DNA of 64,000 nucleotides from Aselliscus stoliczkanus (lineage: Eukaryota; Chordata; Mammalia; Chiroptera; Hipposideridae): contig CM066728.1 of NCBI GenBank assembly GCA_033961575.1, positions 108,704,852 to 108,768,851 of the forward strand, given 5' to 3'. Positions 1 through 11,640 of this stretch are shown piece after piece (position 1 is the first letter of the stretch; every line of letters begins with the position of its first letter). A model generated the notes under the pieces. The model saw only the letters and a program-made list of their open reading frames with translations, was not told where the DNA came from and ran no database searches. The position numbers and the translations under genes were made by a program.

Positions 1-14
1 GACAGTGAGATTTC

Positions 15-303
<289 letters not shown>

Positions 304-1363
304 CTTTGCCCTAACACTCTCATCCATTGCATCAAGGTACACAGGTAGTACTGCCACTGTATCCAGTGTTTGGGACCAACAATTTGGTTGCCCACCAAAG
401 CAAACTGCCACCCCAATAGTTATTCTCCATCATTTGTGCTCAGAAAACCAAGTCTACTTTCAATGAACATGAATGATTCCACCATTAAACTTTCTCCTGT
501 TTTGTATTCCTTTTTGGAGATAAAAACAAAACTGACTCTTTTGAAATAAGTATTAAAAAATTAATGAGTATCAAGTATTAAAATGAGTAATGGAATGAGT
601 ATTAAATAATCTAAACAGAAATAGAAGTGATATTTAAGTATATGCTTGGCCATTAATTTTCTGTAAGTAAAATAGAATCATTCTTAACCTAACTTGGGCT
701 AATGAAGCACATGATATTTAACTAAACTTTATTAGAAAAAAATCATCCTTATTTTAATAATTGTCCGTGCCTGGTTTAATATAATCTATTTAGTCTGGCA
801 GACAATATGAATGAAGCTATTAAAAAATGTAAACATAATTTATGTTTGATCATTTTTGGCCTTTGAATGTAGCTCACCTTTCTAATAAAGTTATAGTGCA
901 AGGCAGACAGAAGTGAGAGAACAACTCCAAAAAGGGGAGCCAATAACTTAATCACTTCTACTAAAATTCTCAGACTAGAGCCTGATTAAAAAATTATGGG
1001 TCAAAGAAGGATAATGTAAGATCTTGTTTCAGGAAAACACTTCCTTTTACTGGTTCTTTCAAGGTCAGAAATTAGTTATTATTAGTTATTCACTTATTCA
1101 TTTACTCACTCATTTAATCATTTCTCTTTTTTTTTTTTTCAAAAAATAATGGGGCAATTTACCAAAAAGAAAAACAAAACAAAACTATCATTCTACAAAT
1201 TTTTTAAAAATGAGGGTATGTCAGTAGAAGTGAGAAGCACCATTATTCCAATAAAAATGTTTCATAAAATGTAATAAAATTATTATTTTTAAATAGACTA
1301 GTTCATAAGCTAGGTAGAGAAAGCTAGATACACAGAGGGGATTCAAAAACACAATGCCAAACA

Positions 1364-1386
1364 ACAAACAAACAAACAAACAAACA
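1364..1386. repeat. AAAC microsatellite
   Basis: About five AAAC units. Confidence 0.85.
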
Positions 1387-2039
1387 CAATGCCGAGAAGT
1401 GTTGATGTTAAATGGCTGAGGAGAAACCAGAGGCTGATATATACCATCAAGTGTGAGATTAAATGTCAACACAAAGAAAGTGATACTCATTTTATTAACA
1501 GAAAATTGGAATTAAGCTCTTGAATAACATCAAGATAAATAATATGCTGTCCCATTGGGAAATAGGAAATATGAAAACTCTGTCCACCAGCCTGGTAATT
1601 CTCAGGGAAGTTGACTATCTGTCTAGGGCCAACCTTAAAAAATGAGTGATCTTAGAAAACTGAGATACCCATCCTACTCCATGCTAAGGGATAATCAAAT
1701 TCACACAACCTATTCAGTGTAGAAACCTTGACAAAGGATTTAACAAAACTGATGAATCCCAGAGGTACCTGGCAGAGACACTGAAAACTATACCAGAGTG
1801 ATGCCTTCATAACTCAGAACACATGAGATTACCATAAGCCAAAATCCTTGTTGTTGATGAATTCACAGCTAAAATTACATGTAACACAAGGAGACACACC
1901 ACCATGAGGGTGTGAACAGATCCACTAAACGGTAGAACTCATGTAATTATAAAGCATAAGTAACAGAATGAAACAAGTTCTATTTTCATAGAATATGTCT
2001 AAAATCTGCTAATAGGAAAGCAAAAAGGAAACCCATAGA

Positions 2040-3410
2040 CAAATTATAGATTTATTTTTTAAAAAATCAGATTTAAAAAAGAACCAAATAGACTTCTTAG
2101 AGATGAAAACGTAATCACTGAAACTATAAACTTAGTGTAAATAAAGAATTCACTAGAATGAAGCACAAACAAATGAAGACGTGGAAACTTTGAAGAAAAA
2201 TTACAAGACCTGGAGCATAGAATGAACAGCACTGTGTACAACTAATAAGAGCCCCAGGAGGAAAGAATACAATTAAGACAGCAATATGTAAGGCAATGAA
2301 AGCAGAGAACTGCTAAGAAGTGAACAAAGATATGAACACTCAGATTAAAAATATCACACCTAGTCACTTGGGTAAATAAGAACAAATATGCATCTAGATA
2401 CAATATAGTAATGAAACCCAGCAAAACAAACAAACAAACAAACAAACAAAAAAAAACAGGAGCATCCAGAGAGGGAGGACAGATCACCTACAAAAGAATG
2501 TAAAGGGATTGACAGAAGGCATTTCATTCACAACAAAAGAAGCTGAAATGCAATGTAATAATACCATCATAATATTAAGGGAAAATAAGAGCTAACCTAA
2601 AATTTTATACCCAGTTAAACGATTATTCAAGAGCATATGTGAAATAAAGCGGATAAAAATATTTGAATACAAACAGAAAGGGGAAGCTGTTGTTACTCAC
2701 AAACCCTCAGTAAAAGAACTAATACATTATATACATTACAAGAAGGAAAATAAAGTTGAGGAAAGAATTTTTATAAAAGCATTGATGGGCAAAAAAATTT
2801 GGTAAAGAATGTGGGTAAATATTGACTACAACTATGATATGGAGCTAAAATGCTAAGAAAATTATATAAGAGATATAATGATTAACTTTACAATTTATTA
2901 AATCAAGCATATCTTAAAATTTTAATGGTAATCTTTAAAAGGAAAATATGAAGAATATATACTATATAGTATATATTTGTATTTTAAAGATTGTCACTAT
3001 ATATATATATATATATTTCTTAACTAGTAAAGAAAAAAAATTTTCATCAGTTGTTTAGAAGATAGGGAGGAGGAGAGCAAAAGAAAAACAAGGTAAATGA
3101 AATATAAAAATTAGGTCCATATACAGCAATAAAAAAATCAAAATACAAACAAAATAAAGCATATTAATGTATAAAAATATATCAAACTGAATTAAAAAAA
3201 ATATTTAGATGCTGTTTATAAGAATCTGACCCAAACAAGAATGGTCCCAACAGCATGGAAACTTATCTACGGTAAATATGACACAGGATTAACATTTGTG
3301 ACATTTGGGTTGTGTGCACATGTATGCTTATAATATTATGCTCTGTAATGTTCCATATGTTTGAAATATTTCACAGCAATAATTTTTTTAAAAGAAAAAT
3401 GAGGACATTA
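2040..3410 (+). mobile_element. Ancient L1 or HAL1-like remnant
   Basis: Degenerate blocks resemble L1 ORF1 and its downstream region: AACCAAATAGACTTCTTAGA, and ATTTTATACCCAGTTAAACG near 2600, with a 3'-like end TTTCACAGCAATAATTTTTT near 3370. Frames are destroyed. Boundaries are approximate, and upstream DNA from 1500 may belong to it too. Confidence 0.5.
2426..2450. repeat. AAAC microsatellite
   Basis: About six AAAC units followed by an A run, inside the ancient L1-like stretch. Confidence 0.85.
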
Positions 3411-3435
3411 ACCTGAAGACAAATGAAGGAAGATG

Positions 3436-3490
3436 AATATAATATAATATAATATAATATAATATAATATAATATAATATGTAATATAAT
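3436..3490. repeat. ATAAT microsatellite
   Basis: About ten copies of a 5-bp unit (AATAT). Confidence 0.9.
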
Positions 3491-4243
3491 CTGAAGCTGG
3501 TACAGGAAATGCCAGTCTCAAACTCTGAAGGAAACAGAGACTAAATATGTTAGCCTGACACCAGGGGAGGCTGGAGGCTAATGGGAGAAGGTAGCACCCT
3601 CCAGGACCCCACCCGGAGGGGACAGCCAGCAGCTCTGTACTGGGGCCCCTCCCAGACAATGCCCTTTGTGTTTCTTCCTTTGGCTAATTTTAATATCTTT
3701 TCCTTGTAGTACATCATTCAGTGAGTTTTTCAAAATAAATAAATAAATCAAGTGCAGGTGTGAGCTCTCCTTATTGGAGGAGTCCACAGGCCTTACTCTG
3801 AGCGTTCCAACTGCCAGCACAAAGGGAAATGAAACAAGCAGATTTCACAATGTTCGTGCTCAAAATCCAACTGACTGCCCAAGAGAAACACAACAGTCAT
3901 TGGTGATGATGCCTGAGAGAATGGGCTTCCATGGCTCCTCATAAGTAAACAATGCAACAGGAGAGACAAGAAAATCAAGCCAAAGACAGACATCTTGATT
4001 TTTTTTTTTTTAAACATAATCCCTTGAAATGTCCTCTTTGGTTCCTAGAAGTCAGTCTTCTTTGACATCATATTTTAAAATGCCTGAGTCACTTGCTTCT
4101 CTCCCAACTCCTTTCAGTGGGTGATACACTATCTTATATCTTAATAATGATGTAAAAAGTATAAAAACACCCAATAGAAAGACGTAGAAAAGTGAATGCA
4201 TTTATCTACATAAGGATAATACTAAGGGCCCATTTCTCTGGAT

Positions 4244-4270
4244 GTCACCTGTGTCACCTGTGTCACCTGT
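4244..4270. repeat. Three 9-bp repeats with E-box core
   Basis: GTCACCTGT occurs three times head to tail; each contains CACCTG. Confidence 0.9.
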
Positions 4271-5381
4271 AGAACCCTGGAATGCCCAATATATAAGCCT
4301 TCTTTCCTGGCCCATGTGGCACAGGCCTGGCACTTAGAAGCTTAATTTGCTACCTTTTTTTTTTTTGAATGAAAAACTGATAAGTTGACATTGGCAAATT
4401 TCACTGAAGATTTTGTAAGTCTAGAAGAGCTCAATCGGCCCACACATCCTAATGCTAATTTACAGGGGGAAGGAGAAGTTTAGTAGGAACTTCTTTTAAA
4501 AGGGGGCAGATAGATAGCTTTGCAATTGCACATACATGAATAAGGCTTTAATGTGTTATTCTTGTAGAAATGCCTTTGAATCGGCTCAGCGCCCAGAACA
4601 TCTTTTAAAATACAGGAGGAAAGACAAACCATTTTTCTGTAGTTTGCTCAGCATCTCATGGGACAAAATATAACCCAGCCTTGGCCATTCAGGTTGCCCC
4701 CTAATGCTGCTGTGTCCCTGAAGTTAGATGCAAACACACAACCAAATTCTACTAGATTGAAAATGGTTGATTTGGCCTTGACAGAATAGATCATGAGAAG
4801 GCGAAAGAAAATTTATCTTAAATTTATTTCTGTATACCCTATTGAAAAGACAAGAGTTTTCTTTTTCCTTTCTTTTAGACTGTAGAATGAGAAAGAATCT
4901 GTAGTTGACTTATATTGCACTCACTGAGAAGGTGAGAGAAAAAGACACTAGGAATTACAGAGTGGCTGGATTTTCACCAGTTGGTAGAACTCGGGAGAGT
5001 CTGCCCCAAAGTCTGAATGTGTGAACTCCAGCTCACGTCCTTTCTGCCACCTGGACCACCTCCTGGGAGAGAGGAGCTGGCCAGTGACCTGTAGTAACCA
5101 GGGATGGTGGCAGGGACTGGACTTCCTGGAGAAGAACATGAATTAAATCAGAAGGGATGGATGGGCAACGTGTGCCTGGAGAAAGATCGGTCCTTTCAAT
5201 ATACAATAATGTTACTTGTTGATTAGAAACAACACCTGGTGATTTGGCCCTTTCTGGGCAAAGTTTATTGGCTATGTTTCTTAGACTGGGCATCAGAGTA
5301 AAACCCAAACTAAAGTCAGTCAGTTAAATTTATTTTTTAAAAATCCGGTAAGGTTTTTGTGTTCACTTTAAAAATCCAATA

Positions 5382-5537
5382 CAGTAATACCTTGGTTTGT
5401 GAGCATAATTCATTCCGGAAACAAACTACTTGTATTGCAAGACATCGCTCGTTTACCACATTAAAATGTATTAGAAATGTTTGCTCATCTTGCGGAACAC
5501 TTGCAAACCACGTTACTCACAATCCAAGATTTTACTG
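5382..5537. mobile_element. Tigger-type MITE, 156 bp
   Basis: The ends CAGTAATACCTTGG and the complement-like CCAAGATTTTACTG are inverted, and TA flanks both sides (5380-5381 and 5538-5539). The body includes the TTCATTCCGGAA motif common to Tigger/MER2-like elements. It ends 190 bp before an ADCY2 exon. Confidence 0.8.
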
Positions 5538-5728
5538 TATTCCTATAACAATATGACACACAGGGGCCACTTAACTTCACAGATCCAGAGTTTCACCCTG
5601 CCACCACCGCTGTGGCATGGGACAGGGGACATAACCGCTCTATTTGGAAATTAACATCTTCTCACACCCTTAGGTAGGAAGGTCCACCCGGTGAGAGTCC
5701 CGGTGGAAAGCCACATGCGTGTACTTAC

Positions 5729-5826
5729 TTTGGTAACACGAGAATCTGCACGATAAAGATGCAGAAGAATATGAGACAGGCACAGGTCACATAGTACTTG
5801 AATGCTGGCAGTGCTGTGGCTCGGTA
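5729..5826 (-). CDS. ADCY2: ADCY2 exon: first span of second membrane domain (last exon in window)
   Basis: The 98-nt exon encodes YRATALPAFKYYVTCACLIF, then FCIFIVQILVLP, with two bases of a split Lys. The acceptor is TTGTCCTCTTAG and the donor AA then GTAAGT. Residues from YYVTC to LVLP are a hydrophobic run of about 20, the seventh membrane span of the protein and the first of its M2 domain. The rest of M2 and the C2 catalytic domain would be encoded below position 1 of the window; no further ADCY2 exon was recognised between 1 and 5728. Confidence 0.97.
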
Positions 5827-8198
5827 CTAAGAGGACAAGAAGGAACCACGAATGAGACTTCTGTACGAGAAGGGCTGACATAGTCATAGCAGCCTAACTG
5901 TACCCAGTTCATGCATCACACTTGTCAACTGCAGACTGTGGCACAAATGAGCTAAGGACGACGGCTGTTCGTCTCGGCCAATGAGGGCTTGCTCTCTGCC
6001 AATGAGCTCTGACTTCCAGAGACCATGAATTTTATGAGCCCAACTGTTCAGAAACCCATGAAAAGGTCACTGAATCAAGGAGACAGCAGCCGACCAGGAA
6101 GCCAGGGGAATGAACTGAGGGCCTCGGGCGGGAGCCCTGGTTCCTGGGTGGTCTGATGCCGTTGTTTGGAGAAAGCAAGTGACTTTTCACATAAGAATTT
6201 ATTTTTCAATATTATTGAGGAAACAGTTTCCTCATTTTATTCCCTTATTTTATTATTTTATTGTATTATTTATCTTTTTTTTTTTTTTTTGAGGGCAGTG
6301 TCCCTGGCCCTCGTATGTGGGACCCGAACCGGGGCCGCTGGCGTCCCAAGCCAGCGTTTAACCACCGCGCCACTCGGCCGGCCCTGTATTATTTATCTTA
6401 ATGCTAGTTAGCGATAGCGAGGAAATATACAGGACAGAGAAGACCAGCAAGCTTTGCTCTAAATCTGCATTATTCTGTTTGCATATCAGAGCCTGGCTGA
6501 TGAGTCTCCATCCACTTGATCAGCAGTGGCCACACAGCTCTGCGTCCCATCTAGCTTACAGGATGGTAAACTGACCCATTCTGCAGCTGCCTCCAGGACT
6601 GTCCCTGCCTGAGGTACGCAGGCTCGCTGACAACCAGTGCTGCAGCTCAGGGTGCCTCTCCAAAGAGGGTTTTACGAGTGTAATACAGTTAAAGGAAAGA
6701 AAGACTTTATGGCAATGCCACTGAGATCTCCTGACAATGCTGGCTGGCTGTGTTAGCTATATCTCCACAGGCTGTTTCCTGAGTTATGGGGCATTACAGT
6801 AAGTATTTCTTGGGTTTTAGCCACTGGTCTTGCAATTCGAGAGCTGAATCTCTGGTGGTGAATTGCTGCTTCTCTCTCTCTGTGCCTCGCTGCCTTTGAC
6901 CCCTCCTGCATGGCAGGCTGGGGTGGACCACGGGTGAGCCTTAACTCCAACGCTCCCTAAAATTGGCCTCAAAGTTGGCCTCTGCAAATAGGCACACATG
7001 GGGAATGTCAGCAAAAGCGGCAGTTTGCAACGACAGTCACCTTCTAGCTGCTAGAAAATTTGGGGGTGAATTTTGTGACTTACTAGCCAGGATAATTTAC
7101 ATGCTGATGAAGAAGCTCCATTAGCATAATTGCAGAAATATGACTACATTCTATGTATTCACCTGCACCCTATCTTTTACCTTCTGGGCTTTGTGTAGAG
7201 ATATGAGTTAGAATTTCTTTGTAGTATTAATAAAGGACATGGATTCCTGCCAGGGAGGGAATACTGTACCATTTACACAACAAGCAACCATTAGTGTCTA
7301 TTAAAGTTATTGAAGGATAAAATGGTCAAAAAATAATAATAAAGTATATGAAGTATCAATTTGGTAAACTGTCTGTAGTCAGTATATTGACTTAGAGGCA
7401 GTTGGTCTTCTTGACCACTAATAAAAAGGAAGGTTTTGGTGTAACTGCAAAATCCAGCCCTGATAAATTTTGGAAGTAGTTTTAATATTTGATTTTTACA
7501 TTTAATTTCCATAAAACAACAAACTGAATTTTCTCCATGGAACTTTAATACCAGTGCTATGACTGCTGCCATTAATGCAGTAGCTTTTGTTCAAACTAAG
7601 ACTAATTATATGGTTGGATAATGGAAACCTCTATCTTGTTCCTTTTCTAGATCAACACAAAACAAAGCTGACCTAAAACAGTCAGGCTTTCTGTAATAAT
7701 CACTTAGTTCATTTTAGCAAATCCCTGTTAAGCTTGACATGTAAAAGTTAAATGTGTCTGAAATAGCTCTTACTTTAGGAGCCATAATGTCAAAGTGTTT
7801 AGGTGTAACAAAACCTAAAAGTTTGGGGTTCCTAATTCTCCCAATGTAAATGTCACGTAACGTTAAAATAACTTGTGTCAAGTCACTGTAAATTTATCAG
7901 GAAGGATTTGTTCAGATCATGTGCCTTTCCTTAACTCCTCATCTCAGGCATGCCCTAGACATCATTTGCTACCAGGAGTGTAGAGAATGGTGATAAGCCA
8001 AAGATGGAAGCCTGGTAACAAGAACTACGGGAAAACGATATGGGAGGACCACAGGGAAAGACAGAAAGAGCTCTGATATAGTTAGATGCAGCTTAAATGT
8101 CACAGGTAAAAAATAGTATAATTTCATGAAAGAACTTTTAAAAACTAACATCTGAGAAAAAAAAAGGATGGATTTTGATGGAAAAAAAAATAGCTTAC
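5827..8198 (-). other. ADCY2: ADCY2 intron, 2.37 kb
   Basis: It contains one short SINE flanked by a 15-bp target duplication (6277-6384). I recognise nothing else. Confidence 0.85.
6277..6384 (-). mobile_element. Short tRNA-derived SINE with 15-bp target duplication
   Basis: Read on the minus strand, the element starts GGGCCGGCCGAGTGGCGCGG, has a tRNA-like A box and a B box (GGTTCGGGTCCC), and ends after ...ACTGCCCTC in an A tail (seen as the T run at 6276-6290). It is flanked by a perfect 15-bp duplication, TGTATTATTTATCTT, at 6262-6276 and 6385-6399. Length without tail is about 95 bp. The family is not VES; a bat-lineage tRNA SINE is my best guess. The clean duplication suggests a fairly recent insertion. 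Confidence 0.93.
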
Positions 8199-8268
8199 CT
8201 CTTTTTCCAGTATTTTATTGTAGAAAAGCAGTGAGATTCTCTGAATGTCTTCAGACTTGAGCCATTGC
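8199..8268 (-). CDS. ADCY2: ADCY2 exon: end of C1b
   Basis: The 70-nt exon completes a split Lys and encodes QWLKSEDIQRISLLFYNKIL, then EKE, ending on a codon boundary. The acceptor is TTCTGTTTCCAG and the donor GAG then GTAAGC. It is the last cytoplasmic segment before the second set of membrane spans. The ILEKE here is VLEKE in the rodent and human protein as I recall it, a conservative change. At 23 full codons it was identified by following the protein from exon to exon. Confidence 0.96.
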
Positions 8269-9429
8269 CTGGAAACAGAAAGAACAGACATCATAAAACC
8301 AAACCTCCAACCAAACAGCTGGAAGTACTTTTTTTAATGACTTGTGTTGTTCTTTCTTTACTGTAAACCATCCAACATTGAATATTTAAAAAGAATGTAT
8401 AATGCCAAATAACTGGATATAGAATCTGGAGACTGTGAATAGGACTGCAAATATAATATTCTTATTCACATTCTGCCCTCCTTGGAAAATTCGATATTAC
8501 AAACCAACTGTCATACCAATCTGAAACTCAAGTTCTCCAAACTAAATAACTAGGGGCTCCAGTACATCAGCAAGTGTTTTCCCTGATGTTTTACTAAAAT
8601 CACTCAATAGTGTCATATCCTGGCGCATGTGGTGCGGAGAGAAGCACCATTTTTCCCAGCTTGTAGTAAGCGGCACATGGCAGAACATCCAACCCACTCA
8701 GAGCGCCTGCAAGTTCTAGGCAAGAAGGCCGTTTCTTTTACTCTTACTGGAAATACTTTCATTGTCCTGTTTTTGCATTTCTATGAAGTAAAAATCATAT
8801 TTGAACACAGAAAAAATACTAATGTAATAAGCGATCGGTTCACACCACTAACACAGTATGTTGGTGCAAACATGAACACACACATGCATAAATACACATA
8901 CCCATCTCAGATGTTGAAAAATAAATAAAAATTATATGGAAGGATGCACTCTGACACATTGATTGACCCTAAGAAATCTGTTGGAGGAAAGTAGTTAAAA
9001 CAGAGGCAGAACTGAAGAACAAAACTTCTCACTAGACCATTGTGTAGAATCACAAGCTAAACAGCAACACCGAGCATAGCACCAAGCAAGCCGGACGCAC
9101 ACGCCTGATACAGTCACATAACGGCAATAAAATAGACGCATGTTTTATGAAATAAAGTAAGAGAAAATTGAAATCTATACATCAAGAAAAATATCTAGAA
9201 ATAAGTATCAGTAAAATATACTATCAACTGGTTTGAGTCATTGCGCTAAGGAATTTATATTTCTACTTTCCTAATTTTTTTCTTAAACAGGTGTTTTCAT
9301 AAATAAAAATGTAGTAAGCTGAATTATATATGTATATGCATGTATATATGTATATATCTATAAGTGTATATGACCACATGTCTAGATCTATATCTACAAA
9401 TCCACACGTAGGGAGTGAGAGTGTATATA

Positions 9430-9563
9430 TGCAGAGGGTGCCAAAAAAATGTAGACACATTTTAAGAAAGGAAAAAGCTGTATTGAAATTGTAATACTCA
9501 ATCTATACCGATAGCAAAAGATGGATACAAGTCATGTGTATATATTTTTTGGGGCACCCCCCG
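9430..9563. mobile_element. Mariner-type MITE, about 135 bp
   Basis: The left end GAGGGTGCCAAAAAAATGTA and the right end TATATTTTTTGGGGCACCCC are inverted repeats. The element lies between TA dinucleotides and is non-coding, which is the structure of a mariner MITE. The core AGAAAGGAAAAAGCTGTATT fits a mariner family I associate with bats. Confidence 0.75.
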
Positions 9564-10564
9564 TATATTAGCACATTATAGATAAAATTATGCTTTACAT
9601 AAATTTCCCAAAAATGTTATATTTGTTTAAACAATTATCAGTTCACATGAAATTGTGAATGAAGTACTTTCCAAATTCTTTGGACTTGGGCTCCCTGACA
9701 TGCTTGGGAGATAAAGGCCTCTCAGGGTCCAGGATGAAAGGCCCCATGACTGTGACAGGTCCCCCAGTAACTGGCAAGGACAGCCACCCACTGATCTCAG
9801 AGTAGGGTCCCCGAATGTACACTGAGTTTCACATTAGGGCTAATAACGAGGAGACCAGCATGTCTGAGGAGGGGCATCTCCAGGTCTCCCTGGACAGCCC
9901 TGTGCACGGATCTCTGGACAGTCCTGACAACTCTCATGGCCACACACCGTGAGTTCGAATGTCCCACAAGACTCAGCTACAGACAGTGACTCTCAGCTGA
10001 GGCTCAGAGGCCAGAAGTGCACGCTACAAAGATTACCATAAAAAATGAGAACCATTAATGTAACAATACTCTTAGATTCAAGGGTCTAATCTTCAGGCTC
10101 AGGGAAATAAGCATTTTTAATATTTCTTACTACTGCACTAGATGCAGAAATGTGTTATTGTTCTATTTTATGAGACTAGTTGGAGGAATCAGAGATTGAT
10201 TAATCTAAAAGGGATAGAAAAGAAAATTTAAGATATATTTTAACTATACTCATTTTTAGGACTCTGTACTTGTAGGAATAGTGAACTGAATAATGTATGC
10301 AGGTAACTTATTAAAATCGTTTTTTTTTTCTTTTTTGAGAAAGAATGATCTAATTTAAAAATGTTCCTGGATAATATATATAAACTTGGAAATAAAGTAA
10401 GTGAAATTTATAAAGCGGAAACAAAATGAGCTCCTCACTAATTAGCAGGGCCCCCGTATTTCCAGTCCAGGTTTTGGGGGCTCTACGGAAGTGTTAATTC
10501 AATGTGCCAGTGCATCTGAAATGCAACTATGGCCCGACCAAGAAACTTTATTGTATATATATTC

Positions 10565-10593
10565 AAACACACGCACGCACACACACGCGCTCG

Positions 10594-10625
<32 letters not shown>
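10565..10625. repeat. CA microsatellite
   Basis: An imperfect start (CGCACGCACAC, GCGCTCGCATA) leads into about 15 CA units. Confidence 0.92.
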
Positions 10626-10627
<2 letters not shown>

Positions 10628-10950
10628 CTCATGTGATTCTTTCAGAAGCCTTGTAAATATTGTAAAACAAATACTTAAAGGGAACCAGCTGGAGGAAGCA
10701 CACATTTTGCAAAGATGCGCAACTTGATTCTGGAGGTAGAGTTCTAGGTAAAAATCATTTACATTTTTCAAGCGTCAACTTCATTAAAAAAAAAAAAAGT
10801 TAGGTTTCCAGAAGGATGGAAGCTCTTCCATGAAGCCTTTCCATTTGGACCTACTGATGCTTTTGCTACAATTTAATTCAGCAAACATTTATTGAATGCC
10901 TGCTGGGAGACAGGCACCATACAATCATCCAGCCTCTGCCCTCCCTCAGC

Positions 10951-11070
10951 CATGGCACATGCGCTGATGACAGCTTCTACAGCTGATGGATGGACTTCTC
11001 TGTCCTCCCTCATGGCACATGCGCCGAAGGTGGTTTCCACGGCTGATGGATGGAATCCTCTGTCCAGACC
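10951..11070. repeat. 60-bp tandem duplication
   Basis: Two 60-bp units, 10951-11010 and 11011-11070, both begin CATGGCACATGCGC and share GCTGATGGATGGA in register. They differ at roughly ten positions. Confidence 0.85.
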
Positions 11071-11559
11071 ACGGAGGCCATCACCTTCTCCAATTTGTCT
11101 TTCCTCTGCATCGCTTGGACCATTTACAACTACAACGGCAATTCATAGACTGAATGGACATTCATAGAATTCACAGACTGGATAACATTTCCCCCCAGCT
11201 TGCCTCCCCCCAAAAACCTGGTCTTCTTCCTAGTGCCCCCATGAATTCAGACTCTGGTGCTCAAAATGCTTCTTCCACAATTCAGAACACAGGTATCTCC
11301 GGGCTCTCTGATCTTGCAGGGGGATAAACACATTTTGAATGGATAGCGTTACATGACACAGCTTAAAGGTTTCCCCATATGGAATTCCTGTTGATCTTTA
11401 CTATTATTTACTGAACACATTTTGTCCAAATTTTTCTTTCCACATTTACATTTCATGTTGTTTATTAGTAATTTACTTGGAGAGTATTTATTAGAGTGCT
11501 TCAAATAATGGTGCCTGAAATACGAGATGAATGATAATTTAAAATTAAAAAGTTCTCAC

Positions 11560-11640
11560 TTTTGGGCATTAATTCCATCAATTGCTTGAATCATCCTTTC
11601 ATTCAATTCTTCTTCAAATCTTTTCTTTTGTGACTTGGTT
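11560..11640 (-). CDS. ADCY2: ADCY2 exon: C1b helix
   Basis: The 81-nt exon completes a split Arg and encodes TKSQKKRFEEELNERMIQAI, then DGINAQ, with two bases of a split Lys. The acceptor is TTTCATGTAG and the donor AA then GTGAGA. The run of charged residues (KKRFEEELNERM) predicts a helix in C1b leading toward the second membrane domain. The exon is symmetric (phase 2 at both ends). It lies between a 2.5-kb and a 3.3-kb intron, both AT-rich. Confidence 0.97.

Larger units (their letters stand above)
8269..11559 (-). other. ADCY2: ADCY2 intron, 3.29 kb
   Basis: It contains a mariner-type MITE (9430-9563), a CA microsatellite (10565-10625), a MIR/L2-like trace (10865-10920) and a 60-bp tandem duplication (10951-11070). 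The rest is unassigned. Confidence 0.85.
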
